A stretch of 64,000 bases of DNA from Pandoraea faecigallinarum (GTDB lineage Bacteria; Pseudomonadota; Gammaproteobacteria; Burkholderiales; Burkholderiaceae), in assembly GCF_001029105.3 (NCBI RefSeq), contig NZ_CP011807.3, positions 3,472,001 to 3,536,000 of the forward strand, in the 5' to 3' direction. The notes below the pieces were generated by a model that did not search any database, was not told the origin of the DNA, and saw only the letters and a list, made by a program, of their open reading frames with translations. Below, piece by piece: positions 27,587 to 36,239 of this stretch. Within the stretch, counting starts at the first letter, position 1, and every line of letters begins with the position of its first letter. Position numbers and translations under genes: made by a program.

Positions 27587-29008
27587 ATGACCTCAAAAGC
27601 CCCCGACTCGCGCAACGACAGCGCACCCGCGACGCCCTTCTCGAGCCTGCCGCTCTCGCCTGCCATGCAGGAGAACCTCGCACGGCTCGGTTATGTCTCG
27701 ATGACACCGATTCAGCAGGCATCGCTTCCCGGCATTCTCGCGGGCCACGACATCATCGCCCAGGCCCGGACCGGCAGCGGCAAGACCGCCGCGTTCTCGT
27801 TGGGCCTGCTCCAGCGTGTGGACGCCCGCGATTTCGCCGTTCAGGCCGCCGTGCTGTGCCCGACGCGCGAACTCGCCGAACAGGTCGCGCAGGAAGTGCG
27901 CCGCATCGCGCGCGCCGAGGACAACATCAAGGTACTCACGTTGTGCGGCGGTTCGCCGCTGCGCCCGCAGGCCGAAAGCCTCGCCCACGGCGCGCACGTG
28001 ATCGTCGGTACGCCGGGGCGCATCATGGATCACCTCGATCGCGGCACGCTCTCGCTCACCGGCATCAAGACGCTGGTGCTCGACGAAGCGGATCGCATGC
28101 TGGACATGGGTTTTTTCGACGATATCGCGGCAGTGGCGCGGCAAACGCCCGCTACGCGTCAGACGCTGCTGTTCTCGGCCACCTACCCCGAAGGCATCGG
28201 CAAGCTTGCCCAGCGCTTTTTGAAAGCGCCGCGCGAGATCCGTCTGGAAGAGAAACACGACGCCGGCAAGATACGCCAACGCTTTTACGAAGTGCGCGAC
28301 GACGAGCGTCTGCACGCCGTGGGCCAGCTGCTCGACCACTTCCGCCCGGTAAGCACCATCGCGTTCTGCAATACACGCGCCCAGTGCAACGACCTGACGG
28401 ATGTGCTGCGCGCCGAAGGCTTTCACGCATTGACACTGCACGGCGATCTGGAGCAGCGCGAACGCGACATGGTGCTGATCCGGTTCGCTAACCGCAGTTG
28501 CTCCGTGCTGGTAGCGACGGATGTGGCCGCACGCGGGCTGGATATCGCGCAGCTCGAAGCGGTCATCAACGTGGACGTCACGCCCGACCCCGAGGTCTAC
28601 GTCCACCGCATCGGCCGCACGGGCCGCGCCGGCGAAGACGGCTGGGCGTTCAGTCTGGCGACGATGGACGAGATGGGCCGCGTCGGCAACATCGAAGCCG
28701 CGATGGGCGCGGAAGTCCAGTGGCACAAGCTCTCGGAGCTCACGCCTACCGGCAGTGGCCACCTGCTCCCGCCGATGGTGACGATTCAGATGCTCGGCGG
28801 CAAGAAAGACAAGATCCGCCCGGGCGACGTGCTCGGCGCGCTCACGGGGGAAGCCGGTTTCGCGGCCTCGCAGATCGGCAAGATCAACGTGCTGGAGAAC
28901 TTCACGTATATTGCGGTTGAACGCGACATCGCGCCGGTGGCGTTGCGCAAGATGTCCGAGGGTCGTGTCAAGGGCCGCAAGGTCAAGGTAAGATTTCTTC
29001 AGGATTAG
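27587..29008 (+). CDS. dbpA: ATP-dependent RNA helicase DbpA
   Basis: A 473-residue DEAD-box helicase that remodels 23S rRNA during 50S subunit assembly. Motif I is ARTGSGKT (60-67), motif II DEAD (166-169) and motif III SAT (197-199). The helicase C domain carries VATDVAARGLDI and HRIGRTGRAG. The C-terminal DbpA RNA-binding domain starts near 395 (GGKKDKIRPGDVLGALTGEAGFAASQIGKI) and contacts 23S hairpin 92, which distinguishes DbpA from RhlE or SrmB. There is no ribosome site before the ATG, and a TATAAT lies five bases upstream, so a leaderless message is possible. The lipoprotein gene follows 40 bases later. Confidence 0.95.
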   Translation: MTSKAPDSRNDSAPATPFSSLPLSPAMQENLARLGYVSMTPIQQASLPGILAGHDIIAQARTGSGKTAAFSLGLLQRVDARDFAVQAAVLCPTRELAEQVAQEVRRIARAEDNIKVLTLCGGSPLRPQAESLAHGAHVIVGTPGRIMDHLDRGTLSLTGIKTLVLDEADRMLDMGFFDDIAAVARQTPATRQTLLFSATYPEGIGKLAQRFLKAPREIRLEEKHDAGKIRQRFYEVRDDERLHAVGQLLDHFRPVSTIAFCNTRAQCNDLTDVLRAEGFHALTLHGDLEQRERDMVLIRFANRSCSVLVATDVAARGLDIAQLEAVINVDVTPDPEVYVHRIGRTGRAGEDGWAFSLATMDEMGRVGNIEAAMGAEVQWHKLSELTPTGSGHLLPPMVTIQMLGGKKDKIRPGDVLGALTGEAGFAASQIGKINVLENFTYIAVERDIAPVALRKMSEGRVKGRKVKVRFLQD

Positions 29009-29048
29009 TTTCCGTCCCCTGAGCGCCGCGCGCCACAAGGAGGCTGCA

Positions 29049-29651
29049 ATGAGGTCACTGCGTACCCTGTTGTTCTTCCCTTCGACGTGGCGCCGGGCGC
29101 TTCTCGTCATGGCGGCCGGCGTGCTGGCCGCATGCAGCACCAAGGGCGTTCCGCCCAACCCCACGCTCACCGACGACACGCTCGACGAATACGCCATCGT
29201 CATCGTCGGCCTCGACACGCCACTGCAAAGCACGTGGGGGCCGTGGAGCTACTCGGACTTCAATCAGACGGTCAACGGCATCATCGGCGGCAAGATCACG
29301 CGCACGCTCAACAGCAATCCGCCCACACGCGGCTACCTCGCCATGCGTGTCTCGCCGCTCATGCGCAACGAGCGTTTCGGTCCGTTGGAATTCACACCCG
29401 CCGACAACAGCTACCGCTTCCGCTACTGCAAGGGACGCAAGGTGCCGACCGTCCAGGTCAAGCGCGGCGATGTGATCTACGCAGGCACACTCGTGCTCGA
29501 TAGCCGCGACGGCAAGATCTGGCTGCGTACCGAATTCGACATGGCGGGCGCGCGACGCTTCGTACAGGCGAACTATCCCTCGCTCGCCGACAAGCTCCAG
29601 CCGCAGCCGTTTACCTATTACGAAGTGAAAAGCGAGCCGGGCTGCCGGTGA
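29049..29651 (+). CDS. Putative lipoprotein, unknown function
   Basis: A 200-residue protein with a lipoprotein signal: a basic N-terminus, a hydrophobic stretch and the lipobox LAAC with Cys at residue 29. The mature part is soluble and I do not recognise a domain. A strong AAGGAGG ribosome site precedes the ATG. It may be cotranscribed with dbpA, whose stop is 40 bases upstream, though no functional link is evident. An envelope location is likely. Confidence 0.75.
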   Translation: MRSLRTLLFFPSTWRRALLVMAAGVLAACSTKGVPPNPTLTDDTLDEYAIVIVGLDTPLQSTWGPWSYSDFNQTVNGIIGGKITRTLNSNPPTRGYLAMRVSPLMRNERFGPLEFTPADNSYRFRYCKGRKVPTVQVKRGDVIYAGTLVLDSRDGKIWLRTEFDMAGARRFVQANYPSLADKLQPQPFTYYEVKSEPGCR

Positions 29652-29660
29652 GTCGCAGCA

Positions 29661-30620
29661 TCAGCCGGGATCGGCTTCGTCGCTCGGCGTGAGCACGATC
29701 TCGCGGCCTTCGCAAAGCGCGTCGGCGCGTTCGCCGAGTTCCGCGGCAACGTCCGCCAGATGCCGCAACAGCGTGTCGGCCAGCACCGACTCGGGCGCAT
29801 GCGCGGGACGCAACATCTCGACCGGAAAGTCGATCGCCGGCGCAACGCGATACAAACGCTGCGCCTGCACATGCGCGCTTGCTGCCGTGAATTGATCCAG
29901 TAACGCATAGCCGAGGCCATGCTCGACGAGCGCGGCGGCGAGCGAATAGGTCTGCACCATGACTTCGGCGTCTTGCAGCAACGCCGTCTGGTCGAGACGC
30001 TCGTTGATCAGCGCCCCCAGCGGCGTGTCGTCGTGGAGTTTGATGAGGTCGCGCCCGGCCAGTGCATCGGCGCTGGCCGGGCCGCGCCGCGAGAGCTTCG
30101 GCCAAGAAGCCGGCACGGCCAGCACGATGTGGCCCTGCGCCACCGGACGGCTCACGATACCGGCCGCCATCGGCGGCGCCGACACGATACCCACGTCGAC
30201 CGATGAGGTCAGGATCGCGGTAATCGTCTCGCTGGTGTGATGGGTGATGAGCTCGAAGACCACGTCCGGATGCGCGCGCCGCATGCGCTCAATGGCCGCG
30301 GGCAGCAGACTCTGCGCGAGACTGGGCGTGACCGCAATGCGCAGATGACCGACGCCATGCGCGCGCAGATTGCGCGACGTCGTCCGAAGCCGCTCCAGAT
30401 CCATGAAGATCCGCTCGACGTCGGGATACAGACGCTGCGCTTCGGCCGTCGGCACGAGACGCCCCTTGACGCGATCGAACAGCTTGAAGCCGAGTTGCTG
30501 CTCCGCGTGCTGCAACACGCGCGAGACGACCGGTTGCGAGACGTTGAGCAGTTGCGCCGCGCCGCTGGCCGACCCGGTCAGCACCACCGCGCGAAATGTC
30601 TCGATATGCCGCAATTTCAT
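29661..30620 (-). CDS. LysR family regulator
   Basis: A 319-residue LysR protein. The N-terminal winged helix (residues 1-60) reads MKLRHIETFRAVVLTGSASGAAQLLNVSQPVVSRVLQHAEQQLGFKLF. A periplasmic-binding-protein-like effector domain occupies about 90-290. It is divergent from the DadA-like gene, with a 203-base interval that contains an inverted repeat suited to LysR binding. By position it probably activates the downstream oxidase, binding-protein and racemase genes in response to an amino acid. The effector cannot be read from sequence. Confidence 0.9.
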   Translation of the reverse strand: MKLRHIETFRAVVLTGSASGAAQLLNVSQPVVSRVLQHAEQQLGFKLFDRVKGRLVPTAEAQRLYPDVERIFMDLERLRTTSRNLRAHGVGHLRIAVTPSLAQSLLPAAIERMRRAHPDVVFELITHHTSETITAILTSSVDVGIVSAPPMAAGIVSRPVAQGHIVLAVPASWPKLSRRGPASADALAGRDLIKLHDDTPLGALINERLDQTALLQDAEVMVQTYSLAAALVEHGLGYALLDQFTAASAHVQAQRLYRVAPAIDFPVEMLRPAHAPESVLADTLLRHLADVAAELGERADALCEGREIVLTPSDEADPG

Positions 30621-30690
30621 GCCTGATGTCGTCTCCCCGTCGTCCTCGCTACCGTGCCGGCACTCGCGCCGAACCTATAGCCAAAAGACA

Positions 30691-30712
30691 TATGCTGCCT
30701 CAAATCCGCATA
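30691..30712. promoter_or_regulatory. Candidate LysR binding site
   Basis: The inverted repeat TATGC-N12-GCATA lies midway between the divergent LysR and DadA-like genes. Interrupted dyads in this position are typical recognition sites for LysR proteins. Confidence 0.4.
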
Positions 30713-30823
30713 GGTTACCGAATTTTCTCCCTCTACACTGCGTAGCAAAGGCGGGTGTACACCCGCCCGGGCGAATTTTTTCCGCCTTGCTTTCCCTCGC
30801 GTTTTTCGTTGTTATTTATCGTC

Positions 30824-32080
30824 ATGCACATTGGAGTTATCGGGGCGGGCATCGTCGGCCTCGCCAGCGCGTACCAGCTGCTTCGCGCGGGCCACGAAGT
30901 TACCGTGATCGACGCCGCACGCGCGCCGGGGCTGGGCACCAGTTTCGCCAACGGCGGCCAGCTCAGCTACGGCTACGTGTCGCCGCTCGCCGCCCCGGGC
31001 GTGCTATCGCAACTGCCCTCGCTGGTGTTTTCCCGCACCGGGCCGCTGAGAATCAAACCGTCGCTCGATCCGGACTTCTGGCGCTGGTCGCTCGAATTCG
31101 TCAGGCATTGCAACGCGAGAGCGAATGCCGATTCGACGCTGCGTCTGCTCGCGCTCGGCCTGCACAGCCGCGAGGTGATGCTGGAGTTTCTGGCGCAGGA
31201 GTCGGCGTCGTTCGCCTACCGTCTGAGCGGCAAGCTCGTGGTGTATCGCGACGCGGGCAAACTCGCCGCCGCGGAACGATCGCTCGAACTGGCCAACGGC
31301 CTGGGTTACCCGCAACGCCGTGTGGACGCGGCAACGTGCGCCACGCTCGAACCCGCGCTGGGCAGGATCGCCGGCGAACTGGCTGGCGGCATCCACACGC
31401 CGGGCGAAGGCACCGGCGACTGCCAGATGCTGTGCACGGAACTGGCACGGATCGTCGGTGCGCACGAGCGCGGCACGCTGCGCTTCGAGCATGAAGTGAC
31501 CGGCTTCGACATACGCGGCAACGCGGTGCGAGCCGTGCGCACGCGCACCGAAGACATTGCGGTCGATGCCTGTGTCGTCGCCAACGGGCTGGCGGCCGCA
31601 CCGCTGCTGCGCGCGGCCGGCGAGCCGGTGTCGATGTATCCGCTCAAGGGCTACAGCCTGACGTATTGCGACGCCCCCGCGGACGCCCGCCCGCAAGTCT
31701 CGGTCACGGACGCCGACAACAAGGTCGTCTATGCCAGTCTCGGTGCGCGTCTGCGCGTGGCGGGCATTGCCGATCTGGTGGGGTACGACTATCGCATCGC
31801 CGCGCATCGCATCGACGCGCTGCGCACGTTGTCCGCCGCACTGTTCCCGTCGCTGCGCGGCACGCCCGCGCCGCTGGAGTGGACCGGCATGCGCCCGTCC
31901 ACTCCGCATGGTCGCCCGATCCTGGGCCGCGCGGAAAAGGTGGGCAATCTGTGGCTGAACGTGGGCCACGGCGCACTGGGTTTCACGTTGTCGATGGGGG
32001 CCGCACGCGCCATCGCCGACGCTATCGACGGCAAGCGTCCTGCCGTCGATCTTGCAGGGTTTGCCCGTCTGGCCGCCTAG
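30824..32080 (+). CDS. FAD-dependent D-amino-acid dehydrogenase (DadA-like)
   Basis: A 418-residue DAO-superfamily flavoenzyme. The dinucleotide-binding GxGxxG is residues 7-12 of MHIGVIGAGIVGLASAYQLLRAGHEVTVIDA. FANGGQLSYGYVSPLAAPG is the signature of DadA-type membrane-associated dehydrogenases, and WTGMRPSTPHGRPILGRA plus NVGHGALGFTLSMGAAR near the C-terminus is the conserved closing segment. It would oxidise D-amino acids to 2-oxo acids and pass electrons to the respiratory chain. It is followed by an Asp/Glu-type binding protein and an Asp/Glu racemase, so acidic D-amino acids are plausible substrates. The ATG at 30824 matches the family start. Confidence 0.88.
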   Translation: MHIGVIGAGIVGLASAYQLLRAGHEVTVIDAARAPGLGTSFANGGQLSYGYVSPLAAPGVLSQLPSLVFSRTGPLRIKPSLDPDFWRWSLEFVRHCNARANADSTLRLLALGLHSREVMLEFLAQESASFAYRLSGKLVVYRDAGKLAAAERSLELANGLGYPQRRVDAATCATLEPALGRIAGELAGGIHTPGEGTGDCQMLCTELARIVGAHERGTLRFEHEVTGFDIRGNAVRAVRTRTEDIAVDACVVANGLAAAPLLRAAGEPVSMYPLKGYSLTYCDAPADARPQVSVTDADNKVVYASLGARLRVAGIADLVGYDYRIAAHRIDALRTLSAALFPSLRGTPAPLEWTGMRPSTPHGRPILGRAEKVGNLWLNVGHGALGFTLSMGAARAIADAIDGKRPAVDLAGFARLAA

Positions 32081-32225
32081 CGGCCGGTGTCCGACCATGA
32101 CGGGCCATTGGCATCGCTCCCCCGGGGACCGTTGGGGAAGGTGCCGGGTTGTATCAGTGTGTTTGGCTTTTGACATTCCAACGGCGCGGACCACCGTGCC
32201 ATTCACTTCCGATAGGACAGAGACC

Positions 32226-33128
32226 ATGAAGAAGCTGTTTGCTCCCTTGCTGCTCGTCAGCGCTGCTGCCGCCCTGTTCGCCCAAACCGCGAGCGCGCAG
32301 GAACTGACTGGCACGCTCAAGAAAATCAAGGACACCGGCGTGATCGCTCTGGGTGTGCGCGAGTCGTCGATTCCGTTCTCATACTCGGACAACAACGGCA
32401 AGACCATCGGCTACTCGCAGGAAATCGCGCTCAAGATCGTCGACGCGGTCAAGAAGGAACTGAACGCGCCGAACCTGAAAGTGACGGAAACGCCGATCAC
32501 GTCGCAAAATCGCATCGCGCTGATGCAAAACGGCACCATCGACCTGGAATGCGGCTCGACCACGCACACCTTCGAGCGCGCCAAGCAAGTCGGCTTCTCG
32601 CACAACATCTTCCTTTACTCGATCAAGATGATCGCGAAGACGGGCTCCGGCATCACCGATCTGAACAGCCTGAAGGACAAGACCATCGCGACGACGGCCG
32701 GCACGACGGCCGACCGCATTCTGTCGGGCAAGAAAGGCGAGATCGGCTTCAACCTGATCCAGACGAAGGAACACTCCGACGGCTTCCTGACCGTCAAGCA
32801 GGGCCGCGCCGTCGCGTTTGTGATGGACGAACCGCTGCTCTACGGCCAGCGCGCCGCCCTGCCGCCCGGCGAAGCCAAGAACTTTGAAATCGTCGGCCCG
32901 AACCTTCAGTTCGAAAACTACGCCTGCATGATGCGCAAGGACGACCCGGCATTCACCAAGGTGGTAAACACCGTGATCGCCGACATGCAGAAGTCCGGCG
33001 AGATGACCAGGCTCTACGACAAGTGGTTCACCCAGCCGGTGCCGCCGAAGAACCAGAACATGAACTATCCGATGACGCCGGAAATGCGCGCCATGTTCAG
33101 GGATCCGATCACGAAGGCTTACGACTGA
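32226..33128 (+). CDS. gltI: Amino-acid ABC transporter substrate-binding protein, GltI-like
   Basis: A periplasmic solute-binding protein of 300 residues. Its signal peptide (1-24) is cleaved after TASA. The mature protein starts with QELTGTLKKIKDTGVIALGVRESSIPFSY and includes the type-3 binding-protein block NRIALMQNGTIDLECGSTTHTFERAKQVGFSHNIF, characteristic of the glutamate/aspartate receptor GltI. No permease or ATPase gene is adjacent, so it must dock with a transporter encoded elsewhere or act as an orphan receptor. A hairpin with a T run follows the gene and separates it from the racemase. Confidence 0.85.
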   Translation: MKKLFAPLLLVSAAAALFAQTASAQELTGTLKKIKDTGVIALGVRESSIPFSYSDNNGKTIGYSQEIALKIVDAVKKELNAPNLKVTETPITSQNRIALMQNGTIDLECGSTTHTFERAKQVGFSHNIFLYSIKMIAKTGSGITDLNSLKDKTIATTAGTTADRILSGKKGEIGFNLIQTKEHSDGFLTVKQGRAVAFVMDEPLLYGQRAALPPGEAKNFEIVGPNLQFENYACMMRKDDPAFTKVVNTVIADMQKSGEMTRLYDKWFTQPVPPKNQNMNYPMTPEMRAMFRDPITKAYD

Positions 33129-33140
33129 TCCTGACGGACG

Positions 33141-33190
33141 GTCCGTTGTGCGGGGGCCACGGTCCCCGCACCGGACGATCCCGTTTTTTG
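33141..33190 (+). terminator. Hairpin with T run between gltI and the racemase gene
   Basis: GTGCGGGG (33148-33155) pairs with CCCCGCAC (33164-33171), extended by GTCCG/CGGAC on the outside. A run of Ts ends at 33189. It could act as a partial terminator that lowers racemase expression relative to the binding protein. Confidence 0.6.
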
Positions 33191-33214
33191 CCGTTCCCGC
33201 AGATTGCCATCGCC

Positions 33215-33943
33215 ATGAATTCGCACGCCACCCTCGGCATCCTCGGCGGCATGGGCCCCGCCGCCGGCATCGACCTCTGCCGCAAGATCGTCGATCAACA
33301 TCCCGCCGACCGCGATCAGGATCACATCCCGTTCATCCTGTATTCGGTGCCCCAGATCCCCGACCGGACCGAAGCCCTGCTGCGCGACGGCGCCTCGCCG
33401 CTCGACGGCATGCTCGACGGGGTGCACGCGCTGGAGCAGTCCGGCGTGGGCTGCATTGCCATCGCCTGCAACACCGCCCATGCGTGGCTCGACGCGCTGC
33501 GTCATCGCACCCGGCTGCCGGTGCTCGACGTAGTCGAGGCCGTCGCCGGCGAGTTGTCCAAATGCGTGCCGCCCGGCTCGCCCATCGGCCTGATGGCGAC
33601 CGAAGGCACGCACCACGCGAACGTCTACCGTCCCCGCCTCGAAGCGCTCGGCTACCGCTTCGTCTCGGCGAACGAACCGCTCGCGCATCAAACCCTTGTG
33701 AACGAAGGCATCCGCCTGACCAAGGCGGGCGAAATTCGCCGCGGCGGTGAAGCGCTTGCCATGGCGATGGAACAGTTGCTCGCGGCCGGCGCGCAACGCG
33801 TCATTCTCGGCTGCACGGAAATTCCGGTGGCGCTGGCCACTTGCGAAACGCCGCTCGTACGCTTCGGCCTGGACGCCTCCGCAGCACTGGCCCGGGCCTG
33901 CATTGCGTGGTCGCTCGCGCACGAGGCACCCGCTCACGCCTGA
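33215..33943 (+). CDS. Aspartate/glutamate racemase family protein
   Basis: A 242-residue cofactor-independent racemase. The two catalytic cysteines are Cys85 in IACNTAH and Cys200 in LGCTEIP, and GILGGMGPAAGIDLCRKIV at the N-terminus is the signature of the Asp/Glu/hydantoin racemase family (YgeA branch). It interconverts L- and D-forms of aspartate or a related amino acid in the cytoplasm. Next to a DadA-like oxidase and an Asp/Glu binding protein, the likely purpose is to feed imported acidic amino acids into oxidation. The ATG at 33215 was chosen on family match; there is no strong ribosome site. Confidence 0.88.
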   Translation: MNSHATLGILGGMGPAAGIDLCRKIVDQHPADRDQDHIPFILYSVPQIPDRTEALLRDGASPLDGMLDGVHALEQSGVGCIAIACNTAHAWLDALRHRTRLPVLDVVEAVAGELSKCVPPGSPIGLMATEGTHHANVYRPRLEALGYRFVSANEPLAHQTLVNEGIRLTKAGEIRRGGEALAMAMEQLLAAGAQRVILGCTEIPVALATCETPLVRFGLDASAALARACIAWSLAHEAPAHA

Positions 33944-34398
33944 AGCTTCGCCGTGGCGGCGTTCGCCGCCCGGCCATTCTCAATTTCCCGATTTCACGCT
34001 CACCGACCGCGAATCGTGCGCCCTGCGACGACATGGGTGCCGTTGCGATGTTGCATCGCAATGTTAAAAATCCACGATGGCGATGCCCTCAAGTGGGCCG
34101 CGCTTGGGTAGACTGGCGCACGCGAGTCGATCGCACCGGTGAGAATACCGGCGGCGTGACGGTTTCCAGGCGGACGATGTCGACCGGCTTCGGTCAAACG
34201 CCACCGGTCATGCAGGAAAAAACTCCGATCGCCTTGTAGGAAAAAATCCAACACCGGAAATCCGTTGGAAAGCGGCATGAAACGGGGATTGTGGTCACCA
34301 AAATCGCTGGCGTCTTTGGCTATAATGGCCGACAATCCATCGGACACCTGCCGGACCGAAGTCCGGCCATGAGCGCGTTTGCCTGAACGGGGAAGCAC
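33944..34398. other. Intergenic interval with an 8-bp hairpin
   Basis: The roughly 455 bases before the GGDEF-EAL gene carry no convincing frame. TTGCGATG (34043-34050) and CATCGCAA (34054-34061) form a tight hairpin with a TTG loop. A TATAAT hexamer at 34321-34326 is the likely -10 of the downstream operon. I looked for a c-di-GMP riboswitch and could not identify one. Confidence 0.45.
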
Positions 34399-36225
34399 AT
34401 GAGCGGCAGCGCGCTCGACGTGATGCATGCACAGACAACAACAATGAGTTCAGATCGACTCCCAGCCGGTGTGCCTTTGGTCGAGCCTTCGACGCTGGCA
34501 CCGGCAATCGCCGAGGCGAGTGCCGCGGCGCCGGCCCCGGCGTTATCCCGGGCGCTGGTCGAGCTGACCGGCGGACTTTCGGCTCACGTTGCAGCCGATG
34601 GCCGTTTCCTTTTCATTGCCGAAGCTTCTCTACGTCTGCTTGAGTACTCGCGCGAGTACATCGACCATGCCACGCTTTTCGAGCTGACCGGCATCGAAGA
34701 CGTTCCCCTGTTGCAGGACGCCTTTTCCGCCGCCCAGACGCTCGGCCCCCAGCAGTGCACCGTGCGCCTGCTGCGCGGCCTGACCGACCGGGTCTGGATG
34801 CGTCTGCGCATTGCGCAGTACACGCCCCGTATCGGAGGTGCTGGCGGGGCCGGCGCCACGTTCATCGTGCATGGCGAAGACATTACCGCCTTCAAGGAAA
34901 ACGAAGCGCGCCTGTCCGACCTGGCGGTACGCGACGCGGTGACCGGACTCGGCAATCGTCAATATATTCAGCAGTGCATCGTCGAGACGATTCAGCACGC
35001 GCGCGAAGGCGGTCCGAACTTCGCCGTCGCCCTGCTCGACCTCGACGGCTTCAAGAAGGTCAACGACTCGCTCGGTCACGACGTGGGCGATCAGTTGCTG
35101 CGCGACGCGGGGCAGCGTCTGATCGCCCAGATTCGCGAAACGGACATGGCCGCACGCATGGGCGGCGACGAATTTGTTCTGGTGCTGCCCGGTTGCGATA
35201 ACGAACAGGCGCTCGGCGGCATCGTGAAGCGACTGCTCTCGGCCGTGCAGCAACCGTTTCAGGTCGGCGACCAGTTGCTGCACCTGACGACGAGCATCGG
35301 CGTGTCGTTCTATCCGCAGCATGGCGACTCTGCCGGCTTGCTGATCAAGCATGCGGACGCCGCCATGTATTGCGCCAAGGATCGCGGCCGCAACGGTCTG
35401 TTCGTCTATACGGACGATCTGGGCGATTTGCACCGCAAGGCGTTTTCGCTGGAATCGGCGATGTTCGAGGCGATTCACAACGGTGAATTCAGCCTGCATT
35501 ATCAGCCGATCTGCGATCCGATTTCGCTGAACGTGAAGGGTGTCGAGGCGCTGATGCGCTGGCATCCGGCGCTCGGCCCGGTCTCGCCGGCCGAGTTCAT
35601 TCCGCTGGCCGAAGCCAACGGTCTGATCAATCTGCTGGGCGGCTGGGCGTTGCGCGCGGCGTGCATGCAACTCGCGCGCTGGGATCGCACCCGGCTCGAC
35701 GGCCTGTACATGTCGGTCAACGTCTCGGCACAACAGTTTCACCATCCGTCGTTCCCGAGTCTGGTGTGGCAGGCCATTGCCGACTCCGGCGTGGAAGGTC
35801 ACCGGCTGGTGCTCGAAATTACCGAAAGCGTGCTCATGCGTGACCCGGAGCAAGCCAATCTGGTGCTGCGCGAGTTGCAGACGCTCGGCGTGCGTTTCGC
35901 CGTCGATGACTTCGGCGCGGGCTATTCGAGCCTCGGATATCTCAAGCGATTCCCGCTCTCCGCGCTCAAGATCGACCGCAGCTTCGTCAAAGACATGCCG
36001 ACGTCACCGAACGACCGTACGATCGTGACGGCAGTTCTGGGACTGGCACGCGAGCTGGGACTGTCGGCTGTCGCCGAAGGGGTCGAAACGGAAGAACAAC
36101 GGCAGATGCTGATCGATCGCGGCTGTCATTCCATCCAGGGCTGGCTGGTGTCGAAGGCCTTGCCTGCGGGAGAACTGGAGGCAGCCTTTGCGAGCGGGCG
36201 TCTCAACGTGGATGCCGGCCACTGA
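34399..36225 (+). CDS. Diguanylate cyclase/phosphodiesterase (PAS-like, GGDEF, EAL)
   Basis: A 608-residue cytoplasmic c-di-GMP enzyme. It has a PAS-like sensor (about 55-165), a GGDEF domain with the intact active motif GGDEF at 255-259 and an RETD inhibitory site exactly five residues before it, and an EAL domain with EAL at 383-385 and DDFGAGYSS further on. Both catalytic halves look competent, so it could make or degrade c-di-GMP according to its signal. It has no membrane segments. The ATG at 34399 has GGGGAA upstream; an internal ATG at 34444 is an alternative. An HDOD gene follows after 14 bases, almost certainly in the same operon. Confidence 0.93.
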   Translation: MSGSALDVMHAQTTTMSSDRLPAGVPLVEPSTLAPAIAEASAAAPAPALSRALVELTGGLSAHVAADGRFLFIAEASLRLLEYSREYIDHATLFELTGIEDVPLLQDAFSAAQTLGPQQCTVRLLRGLTDRVWMRLRIAQYTPRIGGAGGAGATFIVHGEDITAFKENEARLSDLAVRDAVTGLGNRQYIQQCIVETIQHAREGGPNFAVALLDLDGFKKVNDSLGHDVGDQLLRDAGQRLIAQIRETDMAARMGGDEFVLVLPGCDNEQALGGIVKRLLSAVQQPFQVGDQLLHLTTSIGVSFYPQHGDSAGLLIKHADAAMYCAKDRGRNGLFVYTDDLGDLHRKAFSLESAMFEAIHNGEFSLHYQPICDPISLNVKGVEALMRWHPALGPVSPAEFIPLAEANGLINLLGGWALRAACMQLARWDRTRLDGLYMSVNVSAQQFHHPSFPSLVWQAIADSGVEGHRLVLEITESVLMRDPEQANLVLRELQTLGVRFAVDDFGAGYSSLGYLKRFPLSALKIDRSFVKDMPTSPNDRTIVTAVLGLARELGLSAVAEGVETEEQRQMLIDRGCHSIQGWLVSKALPAGELEAAFASGRLNVDAGH

Positions 36226-36239
36226 CCGGACCCGCTACC

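Noticed and set aside
33944..34398. c-di-GMP riboswitch upstream of the GGDEF-EAL gene
   Set aside because: I could not find the conserved GEMM core; only a simple 8-bp hairpin is present.
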